A DNA stretch of 64,000 nt from Saccharopolyspora erythraea (GTDB lineage: Bacteria > Actinomycetota > Actinomycetes > Mycobacteriales > Pseudonocardiaceae), in the NCBI RefSeq assembly GCF_018141105.1, contig NZ_CP054839.1, positions 8,063,411-8,127,410 of the forward strand, in the 5' to 3' direction. The translations under genes were made by a program, and so were the position numbers. A model generated the notes under the pieces. It ran no database searches. It was not told where the DNA came from and was given only the letters and a program-made list of their open reading frames with translations. This document shows positions 14,841 to 23,979 of the stretch, in pieces (within the stretch, counting starts at the first letter, position 1; each line of letters opens with the position of its first letter).

Positions 14841-16685
14841 ATGGGCCACTACAAGAGCAACGTCCGAGACCTGGAGTTCAACCTCTTCGAGGTGCTCAAG
14901 GTGCAGGAGCGGCTGGGAACCGGCGTGTTCGCGCAGTCCGACGAGGACACCGTGCGCGGTGTGCTCAGTGAGCTGAACGCGCTCGCGACGGGGCCGCTGG
15001 CGGAGTCCTTCGAGGAGGGCGACCGCACGCCTGCCGAGTTCGACCCCAAGACGCACTCGGTGACGCTGCCCGAGGCGTTCAAGAAGTCCTACCAGCAGGT
15101 CATCGAGGGCGAGTGGTGGCGGCTGGGGCTGCCGGACGAGCTCGGCGGCTACGGCATCCCGCCGACCGTGGTGTGGGCGGCCGCGGAGCTGATCCTCGGC
15201 TCCAACCCGGCCATCTACATGTACATGGCGGGCCCGAACTTCGCGACGATCCTCTGGAACAACGGCACCGAGGAGCAGCGCGGCTGGGCCGAGCTCATGA
15301 TCGAGCGCGGCTGGGGCGCCACCATGGTGCTCACCGAGCCGGACGCGGGCTCCGACGTCGGCGCGGGCCGCACCAAGGCGGTCAAGCAGGCCGACGGCTC
15401 GTGGCACCTCGACGGCGTGAAGCGGTTCATCACCTCGGCCGACCAGGACATGACCGAGAACATCATGCACCTGGTGCTGGCCCGCCCCGAGGGCGAAGGC
15501 GTGGAGACCAAGCCGGGCACCAAGGGCCTGAGCCTGTTCCTGGTTCCGAAGTTCCACTTCGACTCCGAGACCGGCGAGCCGGGCGAGCGCAACGGCGCCT
15601 TCGTGACCAACGTCGAGCACAAGATGGGCCTGAACGCCTCGGCCACCTGCGAGCTGACCTTCGGCCAGCACGGAACGCCGGCCAGGGGCTGGCTGCTCGG
15701 CGAGGTGCACGACGGCATCGCGCAGATGTTCCAGGTCATCGAGTACGCCCGGATGATGGTCGGCACCAAGGCCATCGGCACGCTGTCCACCGGCTACCTC
15801 AACGCCCTGGGCTATGCCAAGGAGCGCGTGCAGGGCGCGGACCTGACCAAGGCCACCGACAAGACCGCGCCGCGGGTGCCGATCACCAACCACCCCGACG
15901 TGCGCCGCATCCTGATGCTGCAGAAGGCCTACGCCGAGGGCCTGCGCGCGGTGTACCTCTACACCGGCACGTACCAGGACCAGGTCGCGCAGGGCAAGGC
16001 CGACGGCTCGGACGTCGCGCTGGCCGAGGCGGTCAACGACCTGCTGCTGCCGATCGTCAAGGGCGTCGGCTCGGAGCGGGCCTACGAGATGCTGACGCTG
16101 TCGCTGCAGACCCTGGGCGGCTCGGGCTACCTGCAGGACTACCCGATCGAGCAGTACATCCGCGACGCCAAGATCGACAGCCTCTACGAGGGCACCACCG
16201 CGATCCAGGCGCAGGACTTCTTCTTCCGCAAGATCGTGCGCAACAACGGCCAGGCGCTGGGCCACCTCGCGGGTGAGATCCAGAAGACGCTGCAGGCCGA
16301 GGGCGCCGACGAGCGGCTGAAGGAGGAGCGCGCGCTGGTCGCCGCCGCCCTGGAGGACGCGCAGGGCATGCTCGGCGCGATCTTCGGGTTCCTGACCTCG
16401 TCGCAGGAGGACGTCGACAACCTCTACAAGGTCGGCCAGCACGCGGTGACGCTGCTGCTGAGCATGGGCGACCTGCTCGTCGGCTGGATGCTGCTGCAGC
16501 AGGCCGAGGTCGCGCTGGCCGCTCTCGACGCGGGCCCGTCGGCCAAGGACAAGCCGTTCTACCAGGGCAAGCTCGCCGCGGCGCGCTTCTTCGCCAAGAA
16601 CGTGCTGCCGGAGCTGAAGTCCCGCCGCAAGATCGTCGAGGCCGCGGACAACTCCCTGATGGACGTCGATCTGGCGGCGTTCTGA
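14841..16685 (+). CDS. fadE5: FadE5-like acyl-CoA dehydrogenase, 614 aa
   Basis: Flavin-dependent acyl-CoA dehydrogenase of the long (about 610-residue) type with an extra C-terminal domain. The N terminus [19 protein letters not shown] matches mycobacterial FadE5, which oxidises a broad range of acyl-CoAs in the first step of beta-oxidation. FAD-side motifs [16 protein letters not shown] and the C-terminal [20 protein letters not shown] are intact, and the catalytic-base region reads [14 protein letters not shown]. Two TTAC-N6-GTAA sites lie upstream, suggesting TetR-type control. A hairpin terminator follows at 16757. Confidence 0.9.
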   Translation: MGHYKSNVRDLEFNLFEVLKVQERLGTGVFAQSDEDTVRGVLSELNALATGPLAESFEEGDRTPAEFDPKTHSVTLPEAFKKSYQQVIEGEWWRLGLPDELGGYGIPPTVVWAAAELILGSNPAIYMYMAGPNFATILWNNGTEEQRGWAELMIERGWGATMVLTEPDAGSDVGAGRTKAVKQADGSWHLDGVKRFITSADQDMTENIMHLVLARPEGEGVETKPGTKGLSLFLVPKFHFDSETGEPGERNGAFVTNVEHKMGLNASATCELTFGQHGTPARGWLLGEVHDGIAQMFQVIEYARMMVGTKAIGTLSTGYLNALGYAKERVQGADLTKATDKTAPRVPITNHPDVRRILMLQKAYAEGLRAVYLYTGTYQDQVAQGKADGSDVALAEAVNDLLLPIVKGVGSERAYEMLTLSLQTLGGSGYLQDYPIEQYIRDAKIDSLYEGTTAIQAQDFFFRKIVRNNGQALGHLAGEIQKTLQAEGADERLKEERALVAAALEDAQGMLGAIFGFLTSSQEDVDNLYKVGQHAVTLLLSMGDLLVGWMLLQQAEVALAALDAGPSAKDKPFYQGKLAAARFFAKNVLPELKSRRKIVEAADNSLMDVDLAAF

Positions 16686-16756
16686 CAGCGGGTCCGCGCG
16701 CGCAGGGGTGCTCCGCGCGGACCCGGCCGGTACCGGTTCACGGGACCGGTCACAGC

Positions 16757-16792
16757 ACGAGGCCCCTCGGCCGTTCGGTCGAGGGGCCTCGT
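16757..16792 (+). terminator. Terminator hairpin after fadE5
   Basis: Perfect 13-bp stem ACGAGGCCCCTCG / CGAGGGGCCTCGT with a 10-base loop, 72 bases after the fadE5 stop. No T run, but strong enough for termination in high-GC DNA. Confidence 0.7.
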
Positions 16793-16802
16793 CGCTGTCG
16801 GC

Positions 16803-16859
16803 GCCTGTCTTCGGGTCCTTGAAGCGGAACCGCCACGCAAGGCGAGTTCGAAGACAGGC
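16803..16859. repeat. Short MITE-like palindromic repeat, copy A
   Basis: 57 bases with perfect 11-bp terminal inverted repeats GCCTGTCTTCG / CGAAGACAGGC. Its left part (to GAAGCGG) and right part (CCGCCAC...GAGTTCG) closely match the two ends of the longer element at 21443-21640, as if the middle had been lost. It sits between convergent genes. Confidence 0.55.
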
Positions 16860-16861
16860 AC

Positions 16862-18250
16862 TCAGCCGCCCGCCGGCGGGACGGGGTGGTTGCTGTGGAA
16901 CAGCGCGTGCGGGTCGTGGCGGGCCTTCAGCTCGGTGAGGCGCCGGTAGTCGCGCGGCGCGAACGCCGAGCGAACCTGCTCCTCGTCGAGCGGGCCGAAG
17001 CTGAAGTTGAGCGAGCGGCCGATCTCCTTGCCCCACCACGGTTCGAGGGCGTCGAGGTGCGTCGCGCGCACGAGGTCCTCCTCGCCGGGTGCGACGGGAG
17101 ACAGGACCCCGAGCGAGTACCCGGCGTCGCGGTGTCCGACGGCGCTCGCGGTCTTCGGCGGACGGGCCAGCGCGCCGCCGAGGTGGCGGATGCCCACCAC
17201 GCACATGACCGGCGCCGACGGTCCGGCGAGCTTGGGCAGGGCCGCGAGCGCCTCGGGGTCGAGGTCCGGCAGCAGCAGGTTGGACGAGCGGTACGCGTGG
17301 GCCCGGTCGGGCTCGTCGAAGACCTTGCTCGACTCGATGAAAGGCAGCATCCGCAGCGTGTCGCGCAGGCTCGGGCCAAGAGCGCGCAGCGGCTCGACCA
17401 GTCTGCTGCCTTCCTCCTCCGAACCGAGGTAGGCGATCTGGATCTGGGCCACGTGCCGGCCTCGCAGCTCTTCCGGCACCACGGGCAGGTCCGGGAACGG
17501 CAGCATCGCCACCGCCGAGGTCAGCTCGTCCGGCACGCCGGCCGTCCAGCGCCGCCAGGACTCCAGCACCCCGGGCACCTGCTCGACGTCGAAGTACAGA
17601 CCGCCGCCGTACAGCGCGGTGACCGGTACCAGGCCGATCTCCATGCCTGTGACCACGCCGAAGTTGCCGCCTCCGCCGCGCAGCGCCCAGAACAGGTCGG
17701 GTTCCTCCTCGGGAGTCACGCGTCGCAGGTGCCCGTCGGCGGTGACCAGGTCGAAGCGGCGCACGTGGTCGGAGGCGAACCCGTGGCGCCGGGCCATCAG
17801 CCCGACACCGCCGCCGAGCGTGTAGGAGACCGCGCCCACGCCCGGCGAGCTGCCCGACAGCGGGGCGAGGCCGTGCGGGGCGGCCGCGTCGATCACCTCC
17901 TGCCAGTTCGCGCCCGCCTCCACCCACGCCGTGCGGGCCCGCGGGTCCACCCGGACGTCCGACATGCGGCGGGTGCCGATCAGCACGCCGCCCTCCAGCG
18001 CCGCGTTCAGACCGTGACCTCCAGCCTGCACAGCCACCCGCGCACCGTGCGCCGCGGCGAACTCGACCGCGGCGCGGACGTCCCGCGCGTCGGTCGCGCC
18101 CACGATCGCGGCCGGGCGGTGCGGCCCCAGCAGTTGGAACCCGGTCCGTTCCGCGTCGTACTCGGCGGCGTCCGGGGTGAAGACCGGGCCGCGCACGCGG
18201 TCGGAAAGCGAGGCGATGGCGGTGCTCAGTTCCCTTGTTGCTCCAGACAT
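16862..18250 (-). CDS. FAD-linked oxidoreductase with BBE domain, 462 aa
   Basis: Berberine-bridge-enzyme-like flavoprotein of the PCMH/VAO family. The N-terminal FAD domain has VQAGGHGLN, whose His is the expected covalent flavin attachment, and SYTLGGGVGLMARRHG and FWALRGGGGNFGVVT as FAD contacts; the BBE tail ends with DPHALFHSNHPVPP. Such enzymes oxidise alcohols, sugars or alkaloid-like substrates with oxygen. The second covalent Cys of bicovalent members is not evident. A divergent WYL regulator starts 62 bases upstream and likely controls it. A second family member lies at 46767. Confidence 0.88.
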   Translation of the reverse strand: MSGATRELSTAIASLSDRVRGPVFTPDAAEYDAERTGFQLLGPHRPAAIVGATDARDVRAAVEFAAAHGARVAVQAGGHGLNAALEGGVLIGTRRMSDVRVDPRARTAWVEAGANWQEVIDAAAPHGLAPLSGSSPGVGAVSYTLGGGVGLMARRHGFASDHVRRFDLVTADGHLRRVTPEEEPDLFWALRGGGGNFGVVTGMEIGLVPVTALYGGGLYFDVEQVPGVLESWRRWTAGVPDELTSAVAMLPFPDLPVVPEELRGRHVAQIQIAYLGSEEEGSRLVEPLRALGPSLRDTLRMLPFIESSKVFDEPDRAHAYRSSNLLLPDLDPEALAALPKLAGPSAPVMCVVGIRHLGGALARPPKTASAVGHRDAGYSLGVLSPVAPGEEDLVRATHLDALEPWWGKEIGRSLNFSFGPLDEEQVRSAFAPRDYRRLTELKARHDPHALFHSNHPVPPAGG

Positions 18251-18312
18251 GCCGCCAAGCTAGGGCGCGTTCCGGACTCATCTTGTCCGCATGGCGTGGC
18301 AGTCTCGATCGC

Positions 18313-19293
18313 ATGGACGCAGCCTCGACGCGCAAGGGCATGCCGGGGCGGCTGCTGCGGCTGCTGTCGCTGCTCCAGAGCAGGCGGGAGTGGTCGGGTG
18401 CCGAGCTCGCCGACCGCCTGGGCGTCACCGACCGGACCGTGCGCCGCGACGTCGAGCGGCTGCGGGAGCTCGACTACCCGGTGCGGAGCACCACCGGCAC
18501 GGCGGGCGGCTACCGGCTGGTGTCCGGCCGCGACCTCCCGCCGCTGCTGCTCGACGACGACGAAGCCGTCGCGGTGGCCATCGGCCTGGCCACCGCCGAC
18601 AACCGGAGCGTGGCCGGGATCGAGGAGAGCTCGATGCGGGCGCTGGCGAAGCTGGAACAGGTGCTGCCCGCGCGCCTGCGGCCGAGGCTGGCGGCCGTCA
18701 CCGGAGCGACCGCGGCTGCGCCGCACCGCCACCCCACACCGCGCGTGGACCCGGCCGTCCTGGCCGTGCTGGCCGCATGCTGCCGCGACCGGGAGATCCT
18801 GTCCTTCGACTACCGGGGCCGCGGCGGCGAGCCGAGCGCGCGTCGCGTCGAACCGCACCACCTGGTCACGGTCCAGGGCTTCTGGTACCTGCTCGCCCAC
18901 GACCCGGACCGCGAGGACTGGCGCACCTTCCGCGTCGACCGGATCGAACGGCCCAGCCCCACCCGCAGGCACCACGAACCCCGCGAGCTGCCCGCGCCGG
19001 ACCCCGCGACCTACCTGACCAGGTCCTTCGCCAGCGCCCGGTACACGTACACGGCGCGGATCAGCGTCGCGCTGTCCGCGGAGGAGGTGCGGGTCGGCCT
19101 GTTCGCCCCGCTACCCGGCGACATCGAGGACCGCGGCACCCGGCGGTGCACCGTGCGTGTGAGCGCGGAATCCCCGGAGCTGGTGACACAGTACGTCGCG
19201 GCCGTCGCCGCGCTCGGGGCGGAGTACAGCCTGGACGCACCCGACGAGATCGTCCGCCGGGTGCGCGAACTCGGCCGCCGGCTCTCCGGCTAG
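18313..19293 (+). CDS. WYL-domain, DeoR-like HTH transcriptional regulator, 326 aa
   Basis: YafY-type regulator: N-terminal helix-turn-helix (LLRLLSLLQSRREWSGAELADRLGVTDRTVRRDVERL, in part), central WYL domain (REILSFDYRGRGGE ... RRVEPHHLVTVQGFWYLLAHD) and the WCX C-terminal domain. WYL domains sense nucleic acid or small ligands. The start ATG 18313 is chosen for homology; the frame is open to 18235. Divergent from the BBE oxidoreductase, with only 62 bases between the starts, so it is the likely local regulator. Confidence 0.87.
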   Translation: MDAASTRKGMPGRLLRLLSLLQSRREWSGAELADRLGVTDRTVRRDVERLRELDYPVRSTTGTAGGYRLVSGRDLPPLLLDDDEAVAVAIGLATADNRSVAGIEESSMRALAKLEQVLPARLRPRLAAVTGATAAAPHRHPTPRVDPAVLAVLAACCRDREILSFDYRGRGGEPSARRVEPHHLVTVQGFWYLLAHDPDREDWRTFRVDRIERPSPTRRHHEPRELPAPDPATYLTRSFASARYTYTARISVALSAEEVRVGLFAPLPGDIEDRGTRRCTVRVSAESPELVTQYVAAVAALGAEYSLDAPDEIVRRVRELGRRLSG

Positions 19294-19309
19294 TGCGAGA
19301 CGTGGTGCC

Positions 19310-20653
19310 TCACACGACCTCGCCGGGCTCGGTCTGAACCCGCTCGCGGGGCGCCGCGCGCAGCACGAGCACGACCAGCGCCGCCACGACCATCACCGCG
19401 CCGACCACCCACAGCCCCGCCCGCTGCGAGCCGGTGACGTCGCGCAGCGCACCGGTGATGTAGGGCGCGGCGAACCCGCTGATGTTGCCCAGCGAGTTGA
19501 TCAGCGCGATGCCGCCTGCCGCCGCCGCGCCGGACAGGAAGTTGCTCGGCAGCGCCCAGAACGTCGGCAGCGCGGCGCAGACGCCGACGGCGCAGATCGT
19601 CACCGCGACCATCGCGGAGTAGGGGTTGCCCAGGTACAGGGCGATGGGAATGCTGACCCCGCCCAGCAGCATCGGCAGCGCCACGTGCCACACCCGCTCG
19701 CGGGTGCGGTCGCCGTGGGCGGCCCAGATCACCATCGCGACCGCGCCGATCACGTACGGCACCGCGGTCACCAGCCCGGACTCGACCGTCGTCATCTCGG
19801 TGCCGTACTGCTGCTCGAACCCGGCGATGATCGTCGGCAGGAAGAAGCCCAGCGCGTAGAGGCCGTAGGCGATTCCGAAGTAGACGAACGCCAGGGCGAT
19901 GATCCGCGGGTGCGTCAGCGCCTTGCGCAGCGGCCAGTGGTGGCTCGCCTCGGTCTCGCGGCGCTCGGCCTCCAGCCGCTCGGTCAGCCACCGCCGTTCC
20001 TCCGGCGCCAGCCACTTCGCCTGCTCGGGGCGGTCGGTCAGGTAGAACCAGGTGGCCACGGCCAGCAGCATCGCCGGGACGCCCTCGACCACGAACATGA
20101 ACCGCCAGCCCGACAGCCCGAAGACCCCTTCACCGCCGCTGATCAGGACGCTGGAGACGGTCGCGCCGATGGCGCTGGAGACCGGCACCGCCGCCATGAA
20201 CAGCGCCACCGCCTTCGCGCGCTGCGCGGCCGGGAACCAGTAGGTCAGGTACAGGATGATGCCGGGGAAGAAGCCCGCCTCGGCCACGCCGAGCAGGAAG
20301 CGCAGCACCACCAGCGTCGTCGCGTTCGGCACGAACGCCATCGCGGTGGCCACCACGCCCCACGAGATCATGATCCTGGCCAGCCACTTGCGGGCGCCGA
20401 AGCGGTGCAGCGCGAGGTTGCTGGGCACCTCCAGCACGAGGTAGCCGAGGAAGAAGATCCCCGAGGCGAACCCGAACACGGTGGCCGAGAGCTCGAGCTC
20501 CTCGTTCATCCCGTTCGGGCCCGCGAAGCCGATGTTGACCCGGTCCAGGTAGTTGACGAAGTAGAGCAGGCAGAGGAAGGGCATGAGCCGGACCGCGACC
20601 TTGCGGACCACGCGGTTCCCCAGCCCGGTTGCGGTGGCGTCGGCGCTGTTCAC
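19310..20653 (-). CDS. MFS transporter, anion:cation symporter (ACS) family, 447 aa
   Basis: Twelve-helix major facilitator with ACS-family features: LCLLYFVNYLDRVNIGFA near helix 1, LGVAEAGFFPGIILYLTYWFP in helix 4, and ALPSNFLSGAAAAGGIALINS late in the protein. The ACS family imports carboxylates such as tartrate, phthalate, hexuronates or nicotinate with protons. It ends 17 bases from the convergent WYL gene. Substrate cannot be set from the sequence. Confidence 0.9.
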   Translation of the reverse strand: MNSADATATGLGNRVVRKVAVRLMPFLCLLYFVNYLDRVNIGFAGPNGMNEELELSATVFGFASGIFFLGYLVLEVPSNLALHRFGARKWLARIMISWGVVATAMAFVPNATTLVVLRFLLGVAEAGFFPGIILYLTYWFPAAQRAKAVALFMAAVPVSSAIGATVSSVLISGGEGVFGLSGWRFMFVVEGVPAMLLAVATWFYLTDRPEQAKWLAPEERRWLTERLEAERRETEASHHWPLRKALTHPRIIALAFVYFGIAYGLYALGFFLPTIIAGFEQQYGTEMTTVESGLVTAVPYVIGAVAMVIWAAHGDRTRERVWHVALPMLLGGVSIPIALYLGNPYSAMVAVTICAVGVCAALPTFWALPSNFLSGAAAAGGIALINSLGNISGFAAPYITGALRDVTGSQRAGLWVVGAVMVVAALVVLVLRAAPRERVQTEPGEVV

Positions 20654-20755
20654 CGGCCAGTCCTAAGCCGCCGCACCCGCCGCAGTCAAGACCGCGACCG
20701 CCTGGTGGGACGGCCGGTCGAGGGACGGCGAAGCCTCCCGACTACCGTTGCGGGT

Positions 20756-21439
20756 ATGCCCGAACGACCGATTGCCCTGGTCACCGGTGCCTCACGTGGC
20801 ATCGGTGCCGCCGTGGCCCGCTCGCTGGCCGACACGCACGACCTGCTGTTGGGCGGCCGCGACACCACTTCCCTGGAAAAGGTCACCGCCGACATCCCCG
20901 GCGCCCGCCCCTGGCCCGTCGAGCTCACCGACCACGAGTCGGTGGCCGCCGCGGTCGCCGAGATCGACCACCTGGACGTGCTCGTGCACAGCGCCGGGCT
21001 GGTCGAGCTGGCGCCGCTCGCCGACGCGCCGCCGGACTCGTGGCGCCGCACCTTCGAGATCAACCTCTTCGCCGTCACCGAGCTGACCCGGCTGCTGCTG
21101 CCCGCGCTGCGCGCGGCGAAGGGGCACGTGGTGCTGGTCAACTCCGGCGCGGGCCTGTCGGCCAAGCCGAACTGGGGCTCCTACGCTGCCAGCAAGTTCG
21201 CGCTGCGCGCGTTCGCCGACGTGTTGCGCGCGGAGGAAGCGGCCAGCGGAATCCGCGTGACCTCGGTGTTCCCCGGCCGGACCGCCACCGACATGCAGCG
21301 CGGGGTGCGCGCCGCCGAAGGCGGCGAGTTCGAGCCGGAGAACTACCTGCGCCCGGAGTCGGTGGCCGAGCCGATCGTCTCCGCCGTGCGGTCTTCCCGG
21401 GACGCGCACATGACCGAGCTGGTCATCCGCCCGGCCTGA
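20756..21439 (+). CDS. Short-chain dehydrogenase/reductase, 227 aa
   Basis: Classical SDR. The cofactor motif TGASRGIG is at residues 10-17, followed by HSAG, and the catalytic Tyr-Lys pair lies in SYAASKFALRAF with the Ser in VNSGAG. The truncated length (227) and the lack of a typical C-terminal substrate lid suggest the compact cytosolic SDR subgroup. NADP preference is likely from the Arg in ASRGIG. It has its own promoter region (102 bases from the divergent MFS gene). Confidence 0.87.
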   Translation: MPERPIALVTGASRGIGAAVARSLADTHDLLLGGRDTTSLEKVTADIPGARPWPVELTDHESVAAAVAEIDHLDVLVHSAGLVELAPLADAPPDSWRRTFEINLFAVTELTRLLLPALRAAKGHVVLVNSGAGLSAKPNWGSYAASKFALRAFADVLRAEEAASGIRVTSVFPGRTATDMQRGVRAAEGGEFEPENYLRPESVAEPIVSAVRSSRDAHMTELVIRPA

Positions 21440-21442
21440 GAG

Positions 21443-21640
21443 CCTGTCTTCGGTCTTCGAAGCGGCGCAGCCGCTTGGCCCATCCGCGAAGCCGGCACCG
21501 CCGCGGGTTCTCAGGCGTTCTCTGGCGAGGACAGCTTTTTCGCAGCGTATGGCTGATACGTCAGAAAAAGATCCCGGAGCCGGAGGGCGCCTGAGGTTCC
21601 GCCACCGGAGCCGCTGCGCGAGGTGAGTTCGGAGACCGCC
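21443..21640. repeat. MITE-like nested palindromic element, copy B
   Basis: About 200 bases between convergent genes with nested inverted repeats around a centre near 21553: CGTAT/ATACG (21546-21550, 21556-21560), CTTTTTC/GAAAAAG (21535-21541, 21564-21570), a 15-bp imperfect pair with core CTCAGGCG/CGCCTGAG (21503-21517, 21588-21602), and outer ends beginning GCCTGTCTTCGG and ending in GGAGACCGCC. A 7-bp hairpin AAGCGGC/GCCGCTT occurs at 21460-21476. The ends match copy A at 16803-16859. No open reading frame; a non-autonomous element or REP-like repeat. Confidence 0.55.
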
Positions 21641-21702
21641 TCTGAACACGCCGACGTCGCTCCGGGCGGCCGGTGCGGCCGCCCGGAGGAGTAAGCGGCC
21701 GG

Positions 21703-23043
21703 TCAGTCCCTGACGTGGGCGGCGGCGGTGCGGGCCGCGGCCTGAACCCGCCTGCGGTCGACGCGGGTGGGTTCCCGGTCGTGCAGGACCTCCTCGCCCG
21801 CGACCCAGACGTCGCGCACGCAGCGCGAGCCCGCCGCCCACACCACGTTGGCCAGCACCTGCTCGTCCGGGGCGTCCAGGCCGGTGGCGAACGCCGGGTT
21901 GTCGACGTCCAGGTGCACGACGTCGGCCCAGCGGCCGGGCTCCAGCGCGCCGATGTCGTCGCGGTGGATCGCGTCGGCGCCGCCGCGGGTGGCGGCCAGC
22001 AGCGCCGCGTCCGCGCTCAGCGCGGTGGCCTCGCCGGTGACGGTGCGCGCGAACAGGCCCGCGAGCTGGATCTCCTCCCAGAGGTCGAGGTCGTCGTTGG
22101 CCGACGGGCCGTCGGTGCCCAGGCCGACCGCCACCCCGGCGGCCAGCAGGTCGACCAGCCGCGCCGTGCCGGAGGCGAGCTTGGCGTTGGAGCCGGGGCA
22201 GTGCGCGACCCCGACGCCGCGCCGCGCGAACAGGGCGATGTCGTCGTCGCTCAGGTGCACGCCGTGCGCGGCGAGCACCCGCCCGCCCAGCAGCCCGACC
22301 TTCTCCAGCAGCGCGGGCACCGAACCGAACTCCTCGCGCTGCGCGACGTCCTCCTGCAGGGTCTCCGCGACGTGGGTGTGCACCAGCGCACCGCGCTGCC
22401 GCGCCGCCCCGCCGATGGTCTCCAGCGCCTCCGGCGGCAGCGTGTACGCCGAGTGCGGGCCGTAGGCGAGCTCGACACGCTCACCGGGACCGAAGCGCAG
22501 CCCGTCGGCGTCGATCCAGCCGCTGAGCCCGTCGACCATGTCCTGCCAGGTGCCGAAGGCGCTCAGCGCGGGCGTGTCGATCACGGCGGAGGCCAGCACC
22601 ACCCGCGAGCCGACGGCGAGCACGCCCTCGACGACCGACTCGCCGCCGAAGTACATCTCCGCGCTGGTGGTCACGCCCGCGCGCAGCATCTCCACGCAGC
22701 CCAGCTCCATGCCCGCCCGGATGTCGGCGGGCCGCAGCCGCGACTCGGCAGGCCAGATCACGTCCTGCAGCCACGGCAGCAGCGGAAGGTCCGCGCCCAT
22801 GCCGCGCAGCAGGGTCATCGGGCTGTGGGCGTGGGAGTTGACCAGTCCGGGCAGCAGGATTCCGCTGCACTCCCGGACCCGGGCGTCCGCGGGCCGAGCC
22901 GGTGCGTCGACGCGCGGACCGCAGTAGAGGATTCGACCTTCCGCGTCGACGTCCACCACGGCGTCCCGGATGATCGAGCAGTTCGGGTCGCAGGGCAGCG
23001 CCATCGGCGCGTGGAGGCGTAGTGCGATCGGCATGGCCCGCAT
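21703..23043 (-). CDS. Amidohydrolase, S-adenosylhomocysteine/8-oxoguanine deaminase-like, 446 aa
   Basis: Metal-dependent TIM-barrel deaminase of the MtaD/SsnA/AtzB group. Metal ligands are seen in LVNSHAHSP, VHTHVAET and GTDGPSAND, and the acid/base region in AAHGVHLSDDDI. Relatives deaminate S-adenosylhomocysteine, methylthioadenosine, 8-oxoguanine or triazines. The N terminus may be M1 (23043) or M4 (23034). A 39-residue membrane protein gene ends 10 bases before it on the same strand. Confidence 0.85.
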   Translation of the reverse strand: MRAMPIALRLHAPMALPCDPNCSIIRDAVVDVDAEGRILYCGPRVDAPARPADARVRECSGILLPGLVNSHAHSPMTLLRGMGADLPLLPWLQDVIWPAESRLRPADIRAGMELGCVEMLRAGVTTSAEMYFGGESVVEGVLAVGSRVVLASAVIDTPALSAFGTWQDMVDGLSGWIDADGLRFGPGERVELAYGPHSAYTLPPEALETIGGAARQRGALVHTHVAETLQEDVAQREEFGSVPALLEKVGLLGGRVLAAHGVHLSDDDIALFARRGVGVAHCPGSNAKLASGTARLVDLLAAGVAVGLGTDGPSANDDLDLWEEIQLAGLFARTVTGEATALSADAALLAATRGGADAIHRDDIGALEPGRWADVVHLDVDNPAFATGLDAPDEQVLANVVWAAGSRCVRDVWVAGEEVLHDREPTRVDRRRVQAAARTAAAHVRD

Positions 23044-23053
23044 TCTGCCGGAC

Positions 23054-23173
23054 CTACCGCCCGCCGATGGTGCTCATCGAGAGCCACATCGCAGCGCCCG
23101 CCGCGAGCACGAACACGACGACGGTGATGAGGACGACGATGTCGGTGACCTTGCCGGGAAGTCGCTGTTCCAT
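23054..23173 (-). CDS. Small single-pass membrane protein, 39 aa
   Basis: Encodes MEQRLPGKVTDIV, then a strongly hydrophobic helix (LITVVVFVLAAGAAMWL) and a short tail STIGGR. GGAGG lies directly before the ATG at 23173, closer than ideal. The stop is 10 bases before the amidohydrolase start, so the two are probably co-transcribed. No recognised family. One of four such tiny one-helix proteins in this window. Confidence 0.5.
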   Translation of the reverse strand: MEQRLPGKVTDIVVLITVVVFVLAAGAAMWLSMSTIGGR

Positions 23174-23316
23174 GCCTCCAGCATCCGCGCCGGACGGGCC
23201 GCGGACCTCGGCTGAAAGGCCCGGTCACCTCGGTCGATCGGCCGCGCGGCCCGGCCGTCCGGCCGACCGCGGGCGCGGCCCCGAGCCTCCCGGGGCGCCG
23301 TTGCGGCCCGAACGGC

Positions 23317-23979
23317 TCAGAGGTTCTCCATGAGGCCGCTGCGCCACGCCCAGGCCGCGGTCTCGACGCGGTTGCGGGCGCCGATCTTCGCCTGCGCCGC
23401 CGCGAGATGGGTCTTCACCGTGGACAGGGACATGAACAGCTCCCGGCCGATCTCGGTGTTGGTCAGCCCCTTCGCCGTCGCGCGCACGACCTGCAGCTCG
23501 CGCTCGGTCAGCTCCTCCTTCGGCGGCGCGACCGCCGAGCGCACCCTCTCCCGCGACTGCGAGAAGTGCTTCAGCAGCCGGACCGTGATCTGCGGCGACA
23601 CCAGCGCGTCACCGCGCACCGCGGCCTGGATCGCCTCGAGGAGCAACGCGGGCCCGGCGTCCTTGAGCAGGAAGCCGCTGGCGCCGTTGGCCAGCGCGGC
23701 GTCCACGTACTCGTCGAGGTCGAAGGTGGTGACCACGACTACCTTCACCGGGTCGGTCACCCCGGGGCCGGCGAGCTGCTTGGTCGCCTCCAGCCCGTCG
23801 ATGCCGGGCATCCGGATGTCCATCAGGCACACGTCGGGCCGCTTCTCGCGGGCCACGCGCACCGCGTCGACACCGTTGGCGACATCGCCGACGACCTCGA
23901 TGGTCCCCTGGGACTCCAGGATCATCCGGAACCCCGCCCGCACCATCTCCTGATCGTCCGCGATCAGCACCCGGATCAT
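23317..23979 (-). CDS. NarL/LuxR-type response regulator, 220 aa
   Basis: Receiver domain with phosphoacceptor Asp54 in VCLMDIRMPGIDG, Thr in VVTTFDLDEY and Lys in FLLKDAG; C-terminal LuxR helix-turn-helix (LTERELQVVRATAKGLTNTEIGRELFMSLSTVKTHLA in part). The start (ATG 23979) overlaps the stop of the histidine kinase gene, so the two proteins form a coupled two-component system. The divergent ABC operon at 25946 is the likely target. Confidence 0.92.
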   Translation of the reverse strand: MIRVLIADDQEMVRAGFRMILESQGTIEVVGDVANGVDAVRVAREKRPDVCLMDIRMPGIDGLEATKQLAGPGVTDPVKVVVVTTFDLDEYVDAALANGASGFLLKDAGPALLLEAIQAAVRGDALVSPQITVRLLKHFSQSRERVRSAVAPPKEELTERELQVVRATAKGLTNTEIGRELFMSLSTVKTHLAAAQAKIGARNRVETAAWAWRSGLMENL

